Origin: Flagellimonas chongwuensis
GTDB taxonomy: Bacteria; Bacteroidota; Bacteroidia; Flavobacteriales; Flavobacteriaceae
NCBI RefSeq assembly: GCF_013376415.1
Contig: NZ_WYET01000004.1
Location: 310,001-374,000 of the forward strand
Length of the DNA: 64,000 bases
Reading direction: 5' to 3'
Position 1 is the first letter of the stretch, and each line of letters begins with the position of its first letter. Shown in pieces: positions 27,267-36,791 of the stretch. Made by a program: the position numbers and the translations under genes. The notes beneath the pieces are model-generated. The model ran no database searches, had not been told where the DNA came from, and was given only the letters and a program-made list of their open reading frames with translations.

Positions 27267-27521
27267 ATGAACAAGAACTACAACACAAGAAAAAAAGGCG
27301 TCCCAAAACCTCTTTTCACCTTACTTTTTTGATGAGGTAAAACCTCAACTCAACACAAATTTTAGCAACCAATCCCATAAGGGATTGTACCCATTTTTGA
27401 AGTAAACTTAAATGGAACATTGATTGGTATAGCTTTTCCCAAAGGCAATACGGTTAGTTTCAATATTAGTTTATCCCAACTTCAACTATGCGGAGAAGGA
27501 CTCCCATGTCCAAAAACTTAA
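27267..27521 (+). pseudogene. Decayed 84-codon gene of unknown function
   Basis: An ATG with the same leader as its neighbours opens a frame (MNKNYNTRKKGVPKPLFTLLF) that stops after the six-T run at 27325-27330. Removing one T continues it as DEVKPQLNTNFSNQSHK GLYPF; adding one T in the five-T run before GAAGTA at about 27400 restores the original frame as FEVNLNGTLIGIAFPKGN and on to GEGLPCPKT and TAA at 27519-27521. Two compensating one-base changes in T runs thus give a continuous 84-residue protein. I do not recognise it. Real decay and homopolymer read errors are both possible. Confidence 0.5.
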
Positions 27522-27544
27522 CCTACAGAACAAATGATGTAACA

Positions 27545-27562
27545 GTATTAATCCCCAAATCT
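27545..27562 (+). promoter_or_regulatory. Leader motif GTATTAATCCCCAAATCT
   Basis: Eight bases before the response-regulator ATG. It differs from 26001-26018 at a single base. Confidence 0.6.
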
Positions 27563-27570
27563 TTCTTATC

Positions 27571-28215
27571 ATGGAAAAAAAACCATTAAAAATTGCCATC
27601 ATCGACAATGATGGTACTATCGGCGGCATTTACAATCAATACTTTGAAGAAAACAATCAGTACGAACTCCATGGAACCTACAGTTCCGTACACGAGCTCT
27701 TATCCAATTTTGGACGTAGCCATCCAGATATTATAATCTGTGAAGCAATGCTAAACGGTATTTCAGGCATAGATGGCCTTGATTATTTTTACCGAAAAAA
27801 CAAAGACCTTAAGGTATTGATGATGAGTAAAATGAACGATTTCAAACTCATCAAAGAGGCTTTTAAAAAAGGAGCGAGTGGCTACCTTATCAAACCGATA
27901 ACCAAGGATAGATTGTTCAATGCTTTGGAGGCACTTGACCAGCATGGAATTGCTTTGGAACTGGATGTAGCGAAAAAAATCATCGACTCGTTCCAATCAA
28001 AATCTTTTGAGGCTTTTTCCAAAAAGGAGAACGAAATCATAGAGCTCCTTACCCAAGGATTCACCTATAAAATGATTGCGGACAAGCTTTTTGTTACGCC
28101 CAGCGCGGTCAATTTTCACATTCAGAACATTTATGTTAAACTGAACGTAAATTCAAAATCAGAAGCTTTACGGAAGCTCAAAGAAATGGAAATGCAACAG
28201 TTGAACGCGGCATAA
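27571..28215 (+). CDS. LuxR-type response regulator with Glu at the phosphoacceptor site
   Basis: 214 residues: a receiver domain (about 5-122) and a LuxR/GerE helix-turn-helix (about 148-205, with TQGFTYKMIADKLFVTPSAVNFHIQNIYVKL). The acidic pocket keeps D12 and D14, the switch Ser is S86 and the conserved Lys is K108. The residue that should be phosphorylated is glutamate, E58 in HPDIIICEAML. Glu often mimics phospho-Asp, so this regulator may be permanently on or controlled some other way. No histidine kinase gene is adjacent. A bidirectional terminator separates it from dnaK. Confidence 0.88.
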   Translation: MEKKPLKIAIIDNDGTIGGIYNQYFEENNQYELHGTYSSVHELLSNFGRSHPDIIICEAMLNGISGIDGLDYFYRKNKDLKVLMMSKMNDFKLIKEAFKKGASGYLIKPITKDRLFNALEALDQHGIALELDVAKKIIDSFQSKSFEAFSKKENEIIELLTQGFTYKMIADKLFVTPSAVNFHIQNIYVKLNVNSKSEALRKLKEMEMQQLNAA

Positions 28216-28238
28216 GTTGAAGATTCCACTAAACAAAA

Positions 28239-28268
28239 AACCCTGACCAAATGGTCAGGGTTTTTTTA
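28239..28268. terminator. Bidirectional terminator between regulator and dnaK
   Basis: An 8-bp stem CCCTGACC/GGTCAGGG flanked by A and T runs. It serves the convergent genes ending at 28215 and 28289. Confidence 0.9.
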
Positions 28269-28288
28269 TCTATTTAAAGTAATATAAA

Positions 28289-30208
28289 TTATTTCACTTC
28301 TTCGAAGTCAACATCCTCTACGTTATCACCTTCGGATTCACCGTTGGCAGCACCATCACCACTAGCTGTATCTCCCGTAGCACCCGCAGCACCACCCTGT
28401 GCTTCAGCTTGCGCTTTGTACATTTCTTCGGAAGCAACTTTCCAAGCTTCGTTGATTTTATCCAAAGCTGGTGTAATCACCGCTAAATCCTTGCTTTCAT
28501 AAGCTTTCTTCAACTCTTCCAAAGCATCTTCGATTGGCTTTTTCTTGTCATCGGACAATTTATCCCCAAACTCGCTCAATTGCTTTTCTGTTTGGAAAAT
28601 CATTGCATCAGCCTCGTTCAACTTATCAGCTGTTTCCTTCGCTTTTTTATCTGATTCGGCATTTGCCTCGGCCTCGGCCTTCATCTTTTGGATTTCTTCC
28701 TCGGTGAGACCAGAAGAAGCTTCGATTCGGATATCTTGCGATTTGCCAGTAGCTTTATCTGTTGCAGAAACCTTAATGATACCGTTGGCATCAATATCAA
28801 AGGTCACTTCAATTTGAGGTGTACCTCTTGGCGCTGGTGGAATACCGTCCAAATGGAACCTTCCAATAGTTTTGTTATCAGCCGCCATAGGCCTTTCCCC
28901 TTGCAGTACGTGGATTTCAACCGAAGGTTGATTATCCGCAGCTGTAGAGAATACCTGTGATTTCTTGGTCGGAATGGTTGTGTTTGCCTCAATCAACTTG
29001 GTAAACACGCTTCCCATGGTTTCGATACCCAAAGAAAGTGGGGTTACATCCAACAAGAGTACGTCTTTTACATCCCCTGTCAATACACCACCTTGAATAG
29101 CGGCACCAATGGCAACAACCTCATCTGGGTTTACACCTTTGGATGGTTTTTTACCGAAGAACTTCTCAACGGCTTCCTGTACCGCAGGGATACGGGTAGA
29201 ACCACCTACCAAGATAATCTCATCAATATCGCTTTTGGACAATCCTGCAGCCTTCAATGCTTTTTCGCACGGGTCGATTGTTCTTTTCACCAAATCGGCG
29301 ATTAATTGCTCAAATTTGGAGCGCGACAATGTTCTTACCAAGTGCTTTGGTCCTGAAGCAGTAGCTGTAACATAAGGCAAGTTGATTTCTGTCTGTGCAG
29401 AAGAAGACAACTCGATTTTTGCCTTTTCAGCAGCTTCCCTCAAACGTTGCAATGCCATTGGGTCTTCACGAAGGTCCATATCCTCATCCTTCTTGAACTC
29501 TTCCGCCAACCAATCAATGATTTTTTGGTCAACGTCGTCACCACCCAAGTGAGTATCACCATCCGTAGCCAAAACTTCGAATACTCCGTCACCCAATTCC
29601 AAAATGGAAACGTCATGTGTACCGCCACCAAAGTCGAATACTACAATCTTTTGTTCAGTATCCTTTTTATCAAGTCCGTATGCCAAAGATGCGGCAGTTG
29701 GTTCGTTGATAATACGTTCCACGGTAAGGCCTGCAATTTCACCTGCTTCTTTGGTAGCCTGTCTTTGTGAATCGTTAAAATATGCAGGAACGGTAATTAC
29801 CGCTCTGGTTACATCTTGTCCCAAGTAATCCTCTGCGGTCTTCTTCATTTTTTGAAGAATCATGGCAGACAATTCCTGTGGAGTGTACAAACGACCGTCC
29901 ACGTCCACACGTGGCGTGTCATTGTCACCCTTTACTACTTTATAAGGAACCCTTGTGGCCTCCTTGCTGGATTCTGAGTATTTATTACCCATAAATCGCT
30001 TAATGGAATAAATTGTTTTGTGAGGGTTGGTCACGGCCTGTCTTTTTGCAGGATCTCCAACCTTGATTTCCCCACCATCAACAAATGCGATCATCGATGG
30101 AGTGGTTCGTTTACCTTCAGCATTTGGAATTACTACAGGCTCGTTACCTTCCATTACAGAGACGCAGGAGTTGGTCGTACCTAAGTCTATACCTATAATC
30201 TTGCTCAT
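28289..30208 (-). CDS. dnaK: Chaperone DnaK (Hsp70)
   Basis: A 639-residue Hsp70. The ATPase domain begins [19 protein letters not shown] and contains the phosphate loop [14 protein letters not shown] and [13 protein letters not shown]. The linker [13 protein letters not shown] leads into the substrate domain, and the protein ends in DFEEVK, the usual EEVD-like bacterial tail. It is monocistronic, without grpE or dnaJ next to it. A TGACACCTTGTCA element lies upstream on the coding strand and is shared with clpB. Confidence 0.99.
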   Translation of the reverse strand: MSKIIGIDLGTTNSCVSVMEGNEPVVIPNAEGKRTTPSMIAFVDGGEIKVGDPAKRQAVTNPHKTIYSIKRFMGNKYSESSKEATRVPYKVVKGDNDTPRVDVDGRLYTPQELSAMILQKMKKTAEDYLGQDVTRAVITVPAYFNDSQRQATKEAGEIAGLTVERIINEPTAASLAYGLDKKDTEQKIVVFDFGGGTHDVSILELGDGVFEVLATDGDTHLGGDDVDQKIIDWLAEEFKKDEDMDLREDPMALQRLREAAEKAKIELSSSAQTEINLPYVTATASGPKHLVRTLSRSKFEQLIADLVKRTIDPCEKALKAAGLSKSDIDEIILVGGSTRIPAVQEAVEKFFGKKPSKGVNPDEVVAIGAAIQGGVLTGDVKDVLLLDVTPLSLGIETMGSVFTKLIEANTTIPTKKSQVFSTAADNQPSVEIHVLQGERPMAADNKTIGRFHLDGIPPAPRGTPQIEVTFDIDANGIIKVSATDKATGKSQDIRIEASSGLTEEEIQKMKAEAEANAESDKKAKETADKLNEADAMIFQTEKQLSEFGDKLSDDKKKPIEDALEELKKAYESKDLAVITPALDKINEAWKVASEEMYKAQAEAQGGAAGATGDTASGDGAANGESEGDNVEDVDFEEVK

Positions 30209-30290
30209 CGTATCTAAAAGTTATATCTGTTTAAAAATTCTATTTTGTTTCGCTCTTAAAATGTCAATGATTATGCCACGACAGAGAATC

Positions 30291-30303
30291 TGACAAGGTG
30301 TCA
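30291..30303 (-). promoter_or_regulatory. Candidate stress-response element upstream of dnaK
   Basis: On the dnaK strand this reads TGACACCTTGTCA, an inverted repeat (TGACA/TGTCA). The TGTC half ends exactly 83 bases before the ATG. clpB has TGAC-N4-TGTC at the same 83-base distance. Confidence 0.5.
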
Positions 30304-30414
30304 TATTATTGCCAAAACCTCTACATACCTTGATTCCGTTGAGGATACCATAATCAATATTAAAAACCCGCCCCCTATATTTAAATATTCGCATTTTAAT
30401 CCCTTTTAGCTTCC

Positions 30415-30422
30415 TATATTTG
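30415..30422 (+). promoter_or_regulatory. -7 box TATATTTG of sdaA
   Basis: An exact match to TAnnTTTG, 18 bases before the sdaA ATG. The -33 region has only T-rich sequence near 30394. Confidence 0.55.
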
Positions 30423-30440
30423 AAACCATAAATTGAGTTT

Positions 30441-31865
30441 ATGGAGTGCATTAGTGTGTTTGATATGCTTAAAATCGGCGTTGGCCCTTCCAGTTCCCAT
30501 ACCCTTGGACCGTGGCGTGCCGCAGAACGTTGGATTGCCGAGCTTGAAGAAGAGCAAGTTTTTAATCATGTACAATCCATTAAGATATACTTGTACGGCT
30601 CACTTTGCCTCACCGGAAAAGGGCATGCAACAGATATTGCCGTAGTGATGGGGTTATTGGGAACAGACCCTGTAACCATTGATATTGACAGTATTTCAGG
30701 AAGTATTGACAGAATTAAAGCCGAAAACAAACTCAACTTTGGCAATAAACGAACAATACCGTTCAGTTTTACAGATGACATCATTTTCAAGAAAGAGTTC
30801 CTTCCCTTCCATGCCAACGCCATTAAGTTTGAAGCTGAATTGACCGGAAAGGAAACAACTTCCGAAACCTACTATTCCATAGGCGGAGGTTTTGTGGTAA
30901 AGGAAGAGCGCATTCATGCAAAGGAGAACAAAGAAACCTTTAAAACATTTCCTCATCCCGTTAAGACTGGGGATGAATTGCTACAACATTGCAATGCACA
31001 AGATAAATCCATCTCCACCATTGTGATGGAAAACGAACTATCACTAAGGACCGAGGATGAAATTGATAAGGGAATCAAACAAATCTGGAACACCATGTTG
31101 GAAAGCATGTACGTGGGCTGCCATACCGAAGGTAAACTCCCCGGTGGGTTGAACGTGAAACGACGTGCTTACGAGATGCATCAAAAACTTAAGGGCAATG
31201 TATCCTACTCCAATCCGCAGGAGTGGTTGGAAAGTATTCGGGATACAGAGGTTAAATTCCGACAGATCATTAAATGGGTGAGCTGTTTTGCCCTCAGCGT
31301 CAACGAGGTGAATGCCTCCTTGGGACGAGTGGTCACTGCCCCGACCAATGGAAGTGCCGGTGTAATCCCAGCTGTATTAATGTACTACATGGTCATAGAA
31401 AACCACGATGCCAATTTTGATGATGTAAAACAATTTTTATTAGTGGCGAGCGAAGTGGGAAGCATTTTTAAAAAAGGTGCCACTATCTCTGCAGCCATGG
31501 GTGGTTGCCAAGCAGAAATAGGGGTTTCTTCCGCCATGGCGGCAGCGGGATTAACAGAGTTGATGGGCGGCACTCCCGAACAGGTATTGATTGCTGCTGA
31601 AATCGCTATGGAGCATCATTTGGGTCTTACCTGCGACCCCATCGGTGGCCTGGTACAAGTACCTTGTATAGAACGTAATGCCATGGGGGCCATTAAAGCT
31701 ATCAATGCAGCGGAATTGGCACTGGATACGGACCCAAGCGAGGTGAAAGTACCTTTGGATAAAGTAGTAAATACCATGTGGGAAACAGCAAAAGATATGA
31801 GCTCCAAATACAAGGAGACTTCTGAAGGAGGACTTGCGGTAGGTGTATTCTTGAGTGATTGTTAA
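30441..31865 (+). CDS. sdaA: L-serine ammonia-lyase (iron-sulfur type)
   Basis: A 474-residue single-chain L-serine dehydratase that converts serine to pyruvate and ammonia. The N-terminal beta domain carries [15 protein letters not shown]; the C-terminal alpha domain has the cluster cysteines in [20 protein letters not shown] and [11 protein letters not shown]. It is divergent from dnaK and has its own -7 box. The SHMT gene glyA, which also handles serine, is far away at 56 kb. Confidence 0.96.
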   Translation: MECISVFDMLKIGVGPSSSHTLGPWRAAERWIAELEEEQVFNHVQSIKIYLYGSLCLTGKGHATDIAVVMGLLGTDPVTIDIDSISGSIDRIKAENKLNFGNKRTIPFSFTDDIIFKKEFLPFHANAIKFEAELTGKETTSETYYSIGGGFVVKEERIHAKENKETFKTFPHPVKTGDELLQHCNAQDKSISTIVMENELSLRTEDEIDKGIKQIWNTMLESMYVGCHTEGKLPGGLNVKRRAYEMHQKLKGNVSYSNPQEWLESIRDTEVKFRQIIKWVSCFALSVNEVNASLGRVVTAPTNGSAGVIPAVLMYYMVIENHDANFDDVKQFLLVASEVGSIFKKGATISAAMGGCQAEIGVSSAMAAAGLTELMGGTPEQVLIAAEIAMEHHLGLTCDPIGGLVQVPCIERNAMGAIKAINAAELALDTDPSEVKVPLDKVVNTMWETAKDMSSKYKETSEGGLAVGVFLSDC

Positions 31866-31901
31866 AATGAATATACAACCATTAACATAAAATGATATAA
31901 A

Positions 31902-33011
31902 ATGATCAACCTTAAAAATATCACATTAGGATGCGTCCTGCTCATTTCAAATTTATCTTTTTCACAAAAAATCAAACCAGAAGAGGTTAAGGCCACAATG
32001 AGGAAAGTTGCAGATTGGCAAATTGACCATTATCGGGACGCTTATACTTACGACAAACCTCACCATCCTCTAAATTGGACAAATGGCGCTCTCTACGTTG
32101 GTATGGTAAAGTGGGCTGCAATGGCGGAAAATGACAAATACTATGTATGGCTAAAAACCATAGGTGAATTGAACGATTGGAAGCTAAACGACCGAATCTA
32201 CCATGCAGATGACCATACTGTAGGACAATTTTATTTGGAACTATATAAAAAGTATAATGATAAAAAAATGTTGGACCCCACAAAAGAGCAGTTCGATTTT
32301 ATTATGTTCCATCCGGCCAAAACTTCATTGAATTGGCGAAGCCCATACCATCAATCTCGTTGGAATTGGTGTGATGCACTCTTCATGTCCCCACCTGTTT
32401 GGGCAAAATTATACAACATCACAGAAGAGAGGAAATACCTTGATTTTATGATGGATGAATTCAAGGCTACTACCGATTTTCTATTTGATGAGAAAGAGAG
32501 TTTATATTATCGTGACGAAAGTTACATGGGTAAACTTGATAATGGAGCCAAAATATTTTGGTCAAGGGGCAATGGTTGGGTTTTTGCTGGCTTGGCAAAC
32601 ATTATGGGCGAACTGGAACCAGAGAGTTCCGAATATCTTTATTTTAAGGGCATATTTGAAAAAATGGCCGCCAAACTGTTGAAGATACAGACCCCTGATG
32701 GCCATTGGGCAATGAGTTTACTGGCACAGAAATTTTACCCTACTCCAGAAACAAGTGGCACTTCGTTTAATGTATATGGCCTTGCTTGGGGCATTAATAC
32801 TGGTATTTTGGATAAAGAAACCTATGGGCCAGCTGTTGAAAAAGCATGGAATGCATTGGTTAGCTACGTCAACGAAGAGGGAATGTTGGGATATGTTCAA
32901 CCTATTGGTGCCGCTCCTGGAAAAGCATGGCCAGACAAAACCGAAGTGTACGGCGCAGGAGCCTTTCTCAGTGCAGGTTCAGAGGTGTATAAATTATACG
33001 GGGGCAAATAA
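31902..33011 (+). CDS. Glycoside hydrolase family 88/105, unsaturated glycuronyl hydrolase
   Basis: 369 residues with a signal peptide (CVLLISNLSFSQ). The (alpha/alpha)6 barrel matches GH105 (YteR-like) more than GH88. HADDHTVGQFYLEL contains a candidate catalytic Asp, and SRGNGWVFAGL is a family hallmark. Such enzymes remove the unsaturated uronic acid left by polysaccharide lyases from rhamnogalacturonan or ulvan fragments. No SusC/SusD pair or lyase is next to it, so it sits outside a recognisable polysaccharide locus. Confidence 0.88.
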   Translation: MINLKNITLGCVLLISNLSFSQKIKPEEVKATMRKVADWQIDHYRDAYTYDKPHHPLNWTNGALYVGMVKWAAMAENDKYYVWLKTIGELNDWKLNDRIYHADDHTVGQFYLELYKKYNDKKMLDPTKEQFDFIMFHPAKTSLNWRSPYHQSRWNWCDALFMSPPVWAKLYNITEERKYLDFMMDEFKATTDFLFDEKESLYYRDESYMGKLDNGAKIFWSRGNGWVFAGLANIMGELEPESSEYLYFKGIFEKMAAKLLKIQTPDGHWAMSLLAQKFYPTPETSGTSFNVYGLAWGINTGILDKETYGPAVEKAWNALVSYVNEEGMLGYVQPIGAAPGKAWPDKTEVYGAGAFLSAGSEVYKLYGGK

Positions 33012-33013
33012 AA

Positions 33014-33496
33014 TCACTCTATCATACACCCCTCCTTACCCCGTGTATCGATTAAATAAATAATCTTCCATTCGCCATCAAAATTGATAAGTTGAAAGGA
33101 GTTGATGCCGCAATGGCTAAATTCCCCGTTTAGCCAAAATTCGTAACCCACCCAAGCGTTGGCCATGGTTCTATCGACCTGAATGGAAAAAGAAGTAAGC
33201 TTTTCCTCAAACTTCACGGTTTCCGGAATGCCCACAATGGATTTTAAAAATTTCGAGAATTCTTCGGTCCTAAAAAGGGTTTTTCCCTCTGGATTTCTTC
33301 CTGTAGTCTGAAGCACAATTTCATCGGCCACCGTACTTTTAATAATCGTCGAATCTTGTTCATGGAAACCTTCAAAGAAAGTTTCTATAACTTGTTTTAT
33401 ATGGGCTTCAGCTTCTTCATTCGATGGATTCGGACCTTGGGCATATACGAACGCACCCAAAGCAAATAATACTACACAACTGAACAGTTTTCTCAT
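33014..33496 (-). CDS. Secreted SnoaL/DUF4440-like (NTF2-fold) protein
   Basis: 160 residues from the ATG at 33496, which gives a signal peptide (LFSCVVLFALGAFVYAQ); the longer frame adds 12 unlikely residues. The mature part is an NTF2-like cone (HIKQVIETFFEGFHEQD, TMANAWVGYEFWLNGE, INFDGEWKIIYLIDTR). Members bind small ligands or act as isomerases, but no catalytic residues can be assigned. It is convergent with the GH105 gene, 2 bases apart. Confidence 0.8.
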   Translation of the reverse strand: MRKLFSCVVLFALGAFVYAQGPNPSNEEAEAHIKQVIETFFEGFHEQDSTIIKSTVADEIVLQTTGRNPEGKTLFRTEEFSKFLKSIVGIPETVKFEEKLTSFSIQVDRTMANAWVGYEFWLNGEFSHCGINSFQLINFDGEWKIIYLIDTRGKEGCMIE

Positions 33497-33566
33497 TTGA
33501 TTAGTTTTTTGATTGAAGCCTAAATTAAACAAATCTCCTTACTTTTAACCATCAAATAGAATTACG

Positions 33567-34385
33567 ATGTCTACAGCTAAAAAAGAATACAAGAGAGTAA
33601 CCGTAAAATCGTTGGTGGATATGAAAAAGACCGGTGAGAAAATCAGTATGCTCACCTCTTACGATTACTCCATGGCCAAAATCGTGGATGGTGCCAATGT
33701 GGACGCTATTTTAGTGGGGGATTCCGCCAGCAACGTCATGGCGGGCCACGAAACCACGTTGCCCATAACCCTGGACCAAATGATTTACCATGCCAGCTCC
33801 GTTGTTAGGGCGGCCAAAAGGGCACTTGTTGTGGTTGATATTCCTTTTGGAAGCTATCAAGGAGACTCCAAAGAAGCTTTACGCTCCGCTATACGAATCA
33901 TGAAAGAAAGCGGCGCCCATGCTGTAAAAGTCGAAGGCGGTGAAGAAATAAAGATATCCATCAGCCGTATATTGGAAGCGGGCATCCCTGTGATGGGGCA
34001 CTTGGGACTAACGCCCCAATCCATTTATAAATTTGGCACCTATACCGTGCGTGCCAAAGAAGAAGAGGAAGCCGAAAAGTTGAAGTCTGATGCTAAATTG
34101 TTGGAAGAATTGGGCTGTTTTGCCATTGTTCTGGAGAAAATACCTGCAAAATTGGCCAAAGATGTTGCGGAAAGCGTCTCCATTCCAATTATCGGCATAG
34201 GTGCAGGTAACCATGTGGATGGTCAGGTTTTAGTGGTTCACGATATGTTGGGGATGACGCATGAGTTCCATCCAAGATTCTTGAGAAGGTACTTGAATCT
34301 CTATGATGAAATGAGCGAAGCAGTGTCTCAGTACGTTAATGATGTAAAAAGCCAGGATTTCCCCAATGATGATGAATCATACTAA
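33567..34385 (+). CDS. panB: 3-methyl-2-oxobutanoate hydroxymethyltransferase
   Basis: A 272-residue PanB, which makes ketopantoate from 2-oxoisovalerate and methylene-THF for pantothenate and Co[34 protein letters not shown] (metal-binding Asp), VKVEGG and [10 protein letters not shown] are all intact. It lies 14 bases before the pseudouridine synthase gene on the same strand. Confidence 0.97.
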   Translation: MSTAKKEYKRVTVKSLVDMKKTGEKISMLTSYDYSMAKIVDGANVDAILVGDSASNVMAGHETTLPITLDQMIYHASSVVRAAKRALVVVDIPFGSYQGDSKEALRSAIRIMKESGAHAVKVEGGEEIKISISRILEAGIPVMGHLGLTPQSIYKFGTYTVRAKEEEEAEKLKSDAKLLEELGCFAIVLEKIPAKLAKDVAESVSIPIIGIGAGNHVDGQVLVVHDMLGMTHEFHPRFLRRYLNLYDEMSEAVSQYVNDVKSQDFPNDDESY

Positions 34386-34399
34386 ATCTCAGTAAACAG

Positions 34400-35110
34400 T
34401 TGACAATTAACAATACCCAACACTCCACCCCCTCCAACCTTCAAGTACTATTTGAAGACAACCACTTAATTGTAATCAATAAGCGGGTCGGCGATATTGT
34501 ACAAGGAGATAAAACAGGCGATGCCCCGCTAAGCGAAGTGGTAAAGCAATACCTCAAAGATAAATACAACAAGCCCGGCAATGTGTATTTGGGCGTAGTG
34601 CATAGATTGGACAGACCAACTTCGGGCATTGTACTATTTTCCAAAACCTCCAAAGCATTGCCACGCCTAAATAAGATGTTCGCACAAGGGGAAACAAAAA
34701 AGGTATATTGGGCTGTTGTAAAAAATTCTCCTCCACAAGAAAGTGGAACTTTGACCCATTGGCTGGTACGCAATCCTAAACAGAATAAATCGTACGCGCA
34801 CGAAAAGGAGGTTCCCGATAGCAAAAAAGCTGTTTTGGACTATAAAATCCTAAAGAAGCTCGATAATTACTTCTTGCTGGAAATTGATTTGAAAACCGGT
34901 CGTCATCATCAAATCCGGGCGCAGCTGGCAGCAATAGGCTGCACCATAAAAGGGGATTTAAAATATGGTGCGGATCGCAGTAATAAGGATGGTGGCATAC
35001 ACCTTCACTCCAGAAACTTGGTCTTATTGCACCCCGTTCAAAAAGAACATATATCTTTTTTGGCCCCTCCACCAGAAGACCCCATTTGGAACGCCTGTCT
35101 TAACGGGTAA
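34400..35110 (+). CDS. RluA-family pseudouridine synthase
   Basis: 236 residues. The catalytic motif HRLDRPTSG (Asp nucleophile) is at about residues 73-81, and the TGRHHQIRAQLAAIG motif at about 164-178. It would isomerise uridine in rRNA or tRNA. There is no S4 domain, so it resembles the short RluA/RluC-type forms. The start is taken as TTG 34400, because there is no ATG before the catalytic core. It follows panB closely and ends inside the stop region of the convergent 35100 gene. Confidence 0.9.
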   Translation: MTINNTQHSTPSNLQVLFEDNHLIVINKRVGDIVQGDKTGDAPLSEVVKQYLKDKYNKPGNVYLGVVHRLDRPTSGIVLFSKTSKALPRLNKMFAQGETKKVYWAVVKNSPPQESGTLTHWLVRNPKQNKSYAHEKEVPDSKKAVLDYKILKKLDNYFLLEIDLKTGRHHQIRAQLAAIGCTIKGDLKYGADRSNKDGGIHLHSRNLVLLHPVQKEHISFLAPPPEDPIWNACLNG

Positions 35111-36644
35111 ATGCCAAGGCTTTTTCCCTAATAATCTCGGAAACAGGCTTGTTCTGCAAGTGGCTTTCCAACCACGAAAGAATATCCAGATACAAGAACG
35201 CCCTTTTTTCGTAGGGATGGTTTTCGTACTTCTTCAACTCGTTGTACAACTTTTGGAATTCTCCTTTTAAATCGGTCGGGTAGATATCCCCAAGATTTCG
35301 CAAGAATTTGATCATTTCCTTTTGCACCTCGTGCAAATCGTTCATTTTCAGCAAGAACTTGTACGTACTTTTAAGCTGCACTTCCAAATGGTAGTCCATC
35401 CCCGCTTCATAATGTGCCACTAGGCTCAATACCCTTGCAAAGCACATCAAATCTTCTCGCATTTTCAGCTTTTTGTTGGAAATGATTTTTTTGAGGTAGG
35501 CAATACAATTCTTGTTATCTCCATTTCCAAAGTACAGACAAGCAATTTTGTAATAAAGTAACATAATGTGATGTTCATCTATTTGCTGTCTGTGTTTTTT
35601 GATACCGTACTCGATAATGTTCACCAAATAAATACCCTTATCAAAGGTCCCCTCCAAAAAATGAAGGTTCAATTTGTTCGTGTTGATGTACAAAAAGGCT
35701 AGGGAACTAATATTATCATTTTTTGGAAAACTGGAATCTTGAACTTGCTCTTCCAAGCGCTCCAAAGTTTGTCTGAACTGTGATGCATATTTCACAAAGA
35801 ACAAGGACTCCAATAAATAATGGTTCCCTTTTAAAAAGAACACGGGATTCAACGGAATCATATGTTCGTTTTCGTAGAAAAGGTCCACCCATTTGCTTGC
35901 GTATTTGTAGGCTGACAAAAAGTCCTGAATTAAAAGACTATACCATAGATGTGCTTTGTACAGCCATAATTTTTCTCGGAAACCCAACTTTTCAATATCA
36001 TATTTGGGCAAATGCTCGTCAAAGTAACCCTTTACTTTTTGAAGGTCCTCATCGCTGCGCACATATCCCACTTTCAGCATCATTCCGTACAACTGCAAAG
36101 AAAGATTGGAAAGTTTGCTCGTCATCACATTTTGTGCGGAAAGTTCCTTGGCCTCTACGGCAAGTTCGTCAGCTCTATCGGGTATACTGCGGGTAATGTA
36201 TTGCGTTTCGATTACTTTTTCGAGCTCCACAATCTCGTAGGCCACATTCTTTTCCTCATTTTCAATAGCGAAACTTTTGGCCTTCTCTAAAATCTTCAAG
36301 CTTTGCTTGTACAGCCCCTTTTGATACAGAATAGTGGCAAAATCCAGTTGTTCGCGAATCTGGATGCGAACATTTTGGTTCACGGGGTTCAAACGCAAAC
36401 TCACCAAAATTTGCTTATACAAATGCGCTTTAAGGTTTGAGAGCTGTGATTTTTTGACAATGCCGCTGTCCAAAATTTGCTTCTCATCGTACTTTCGCAT
36501 CTTATCCAAGAGGTTAAAAAGCGCCAAAAACTTGGCATCCGTGTTCACCCCCAATCGCCCAACATACAGTTTGAATTGGCGTTTTTCGGATTTGGAAAGC
36601 GATTTTACTAGCACAAACAGAGCATCCTGATGGGCATTTGTCAT
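35100..36644 (-). CDS. Conserved helical-repeat protein of Bacteroidota, function unknown
   Basis: A 514-residue, all-alpha, soluble protein without signal or membrane segments. It opens with a SLSKSEKRQFKLYVGRLG segment that I associate with a conserved Bacteroidota hypothetical family. The rest is TPR-like (ILYQKGLYKQSLKILEKAKSF, KIACLYFGNGDNKNCIAYLKK). No enzymatic motif is visible. It overlaps the RluA-type gene tail to tail by 11 bases. Confidence 0.75.
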   Translation of the reverse strand: MTNAHQDALFVLVKSLSKSEKRQFKLYVGRLGVNTDAKFLALFNLLDKMRKYDEKQILDSGIVKKSQLSNLKAHLYKQILVSLRLNPVNQNVRIQIREQLDFATILYQKGLYKQSLKILEKAKSFAIENEEKNVAYEIVELEKVIETQYITRSIPDRADELAVEAKELSAQNVMTSKLSNLSLQLYGMMLKVGYVRSDEDLQKVKGYFDEHLPKYDIEKLGFREKLWLYKAHLWYSLLIQDFLSAYKYASKWVDLFYENEHMIPLNPVFFLKGNHYLLESLFFVKYASQFRQTLERLEEQVQDSSFPKNDNISSLAFLYINTNKLNLHFLEGTFDKGIYLVNIIEYGIKKHRQQIDEHHIMLLYYKIACLYFGNGDNKNCIAYLKKIISNKKLKMREDLMCFARVLSLVAHYEAGMDYHLEVQLKSTYKFLLKMNDLHEVQKEMIKFLRNLGDIYPTDLKGEFQKLYNELKKYENHPYEKRAFLYLDILSWLESHLQNKPVSEIIREKALAFTR

Positions 36645-36791
36645 CGTAAAAAATAATATTTAAAATGTTGTTTTTCAGTTAATTAAATGCAACAAAAAGC
36701 AGTTTAACGTTGTAACACAAACTGAGCCACTTTTCATCTTCAACCTTGCTTTACTAATTTCGTTAGTCATAGAAAAAATCAGGTTGATATC

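Noticed and set aside
27333-27387. Two short hairpins (TGAGGT/ACCTCA and CAATCCC/GGGATTG) that could suggest a structured RNA
   Set aside because: They fall inside the restored coding frame of the decayed 84-codon gene, have stems of six to seven pairs and lack a T run, so coding sequence explains them better.
27488-27588. A 33-codon ATG frame (MRRRTPMSKNL and on) overlapping the regulator start
   Set aside because: It runs across the leader motif and the regulator ATG, has no start context like its neighbours, and conflicts with the better supported frame ending at 27521.
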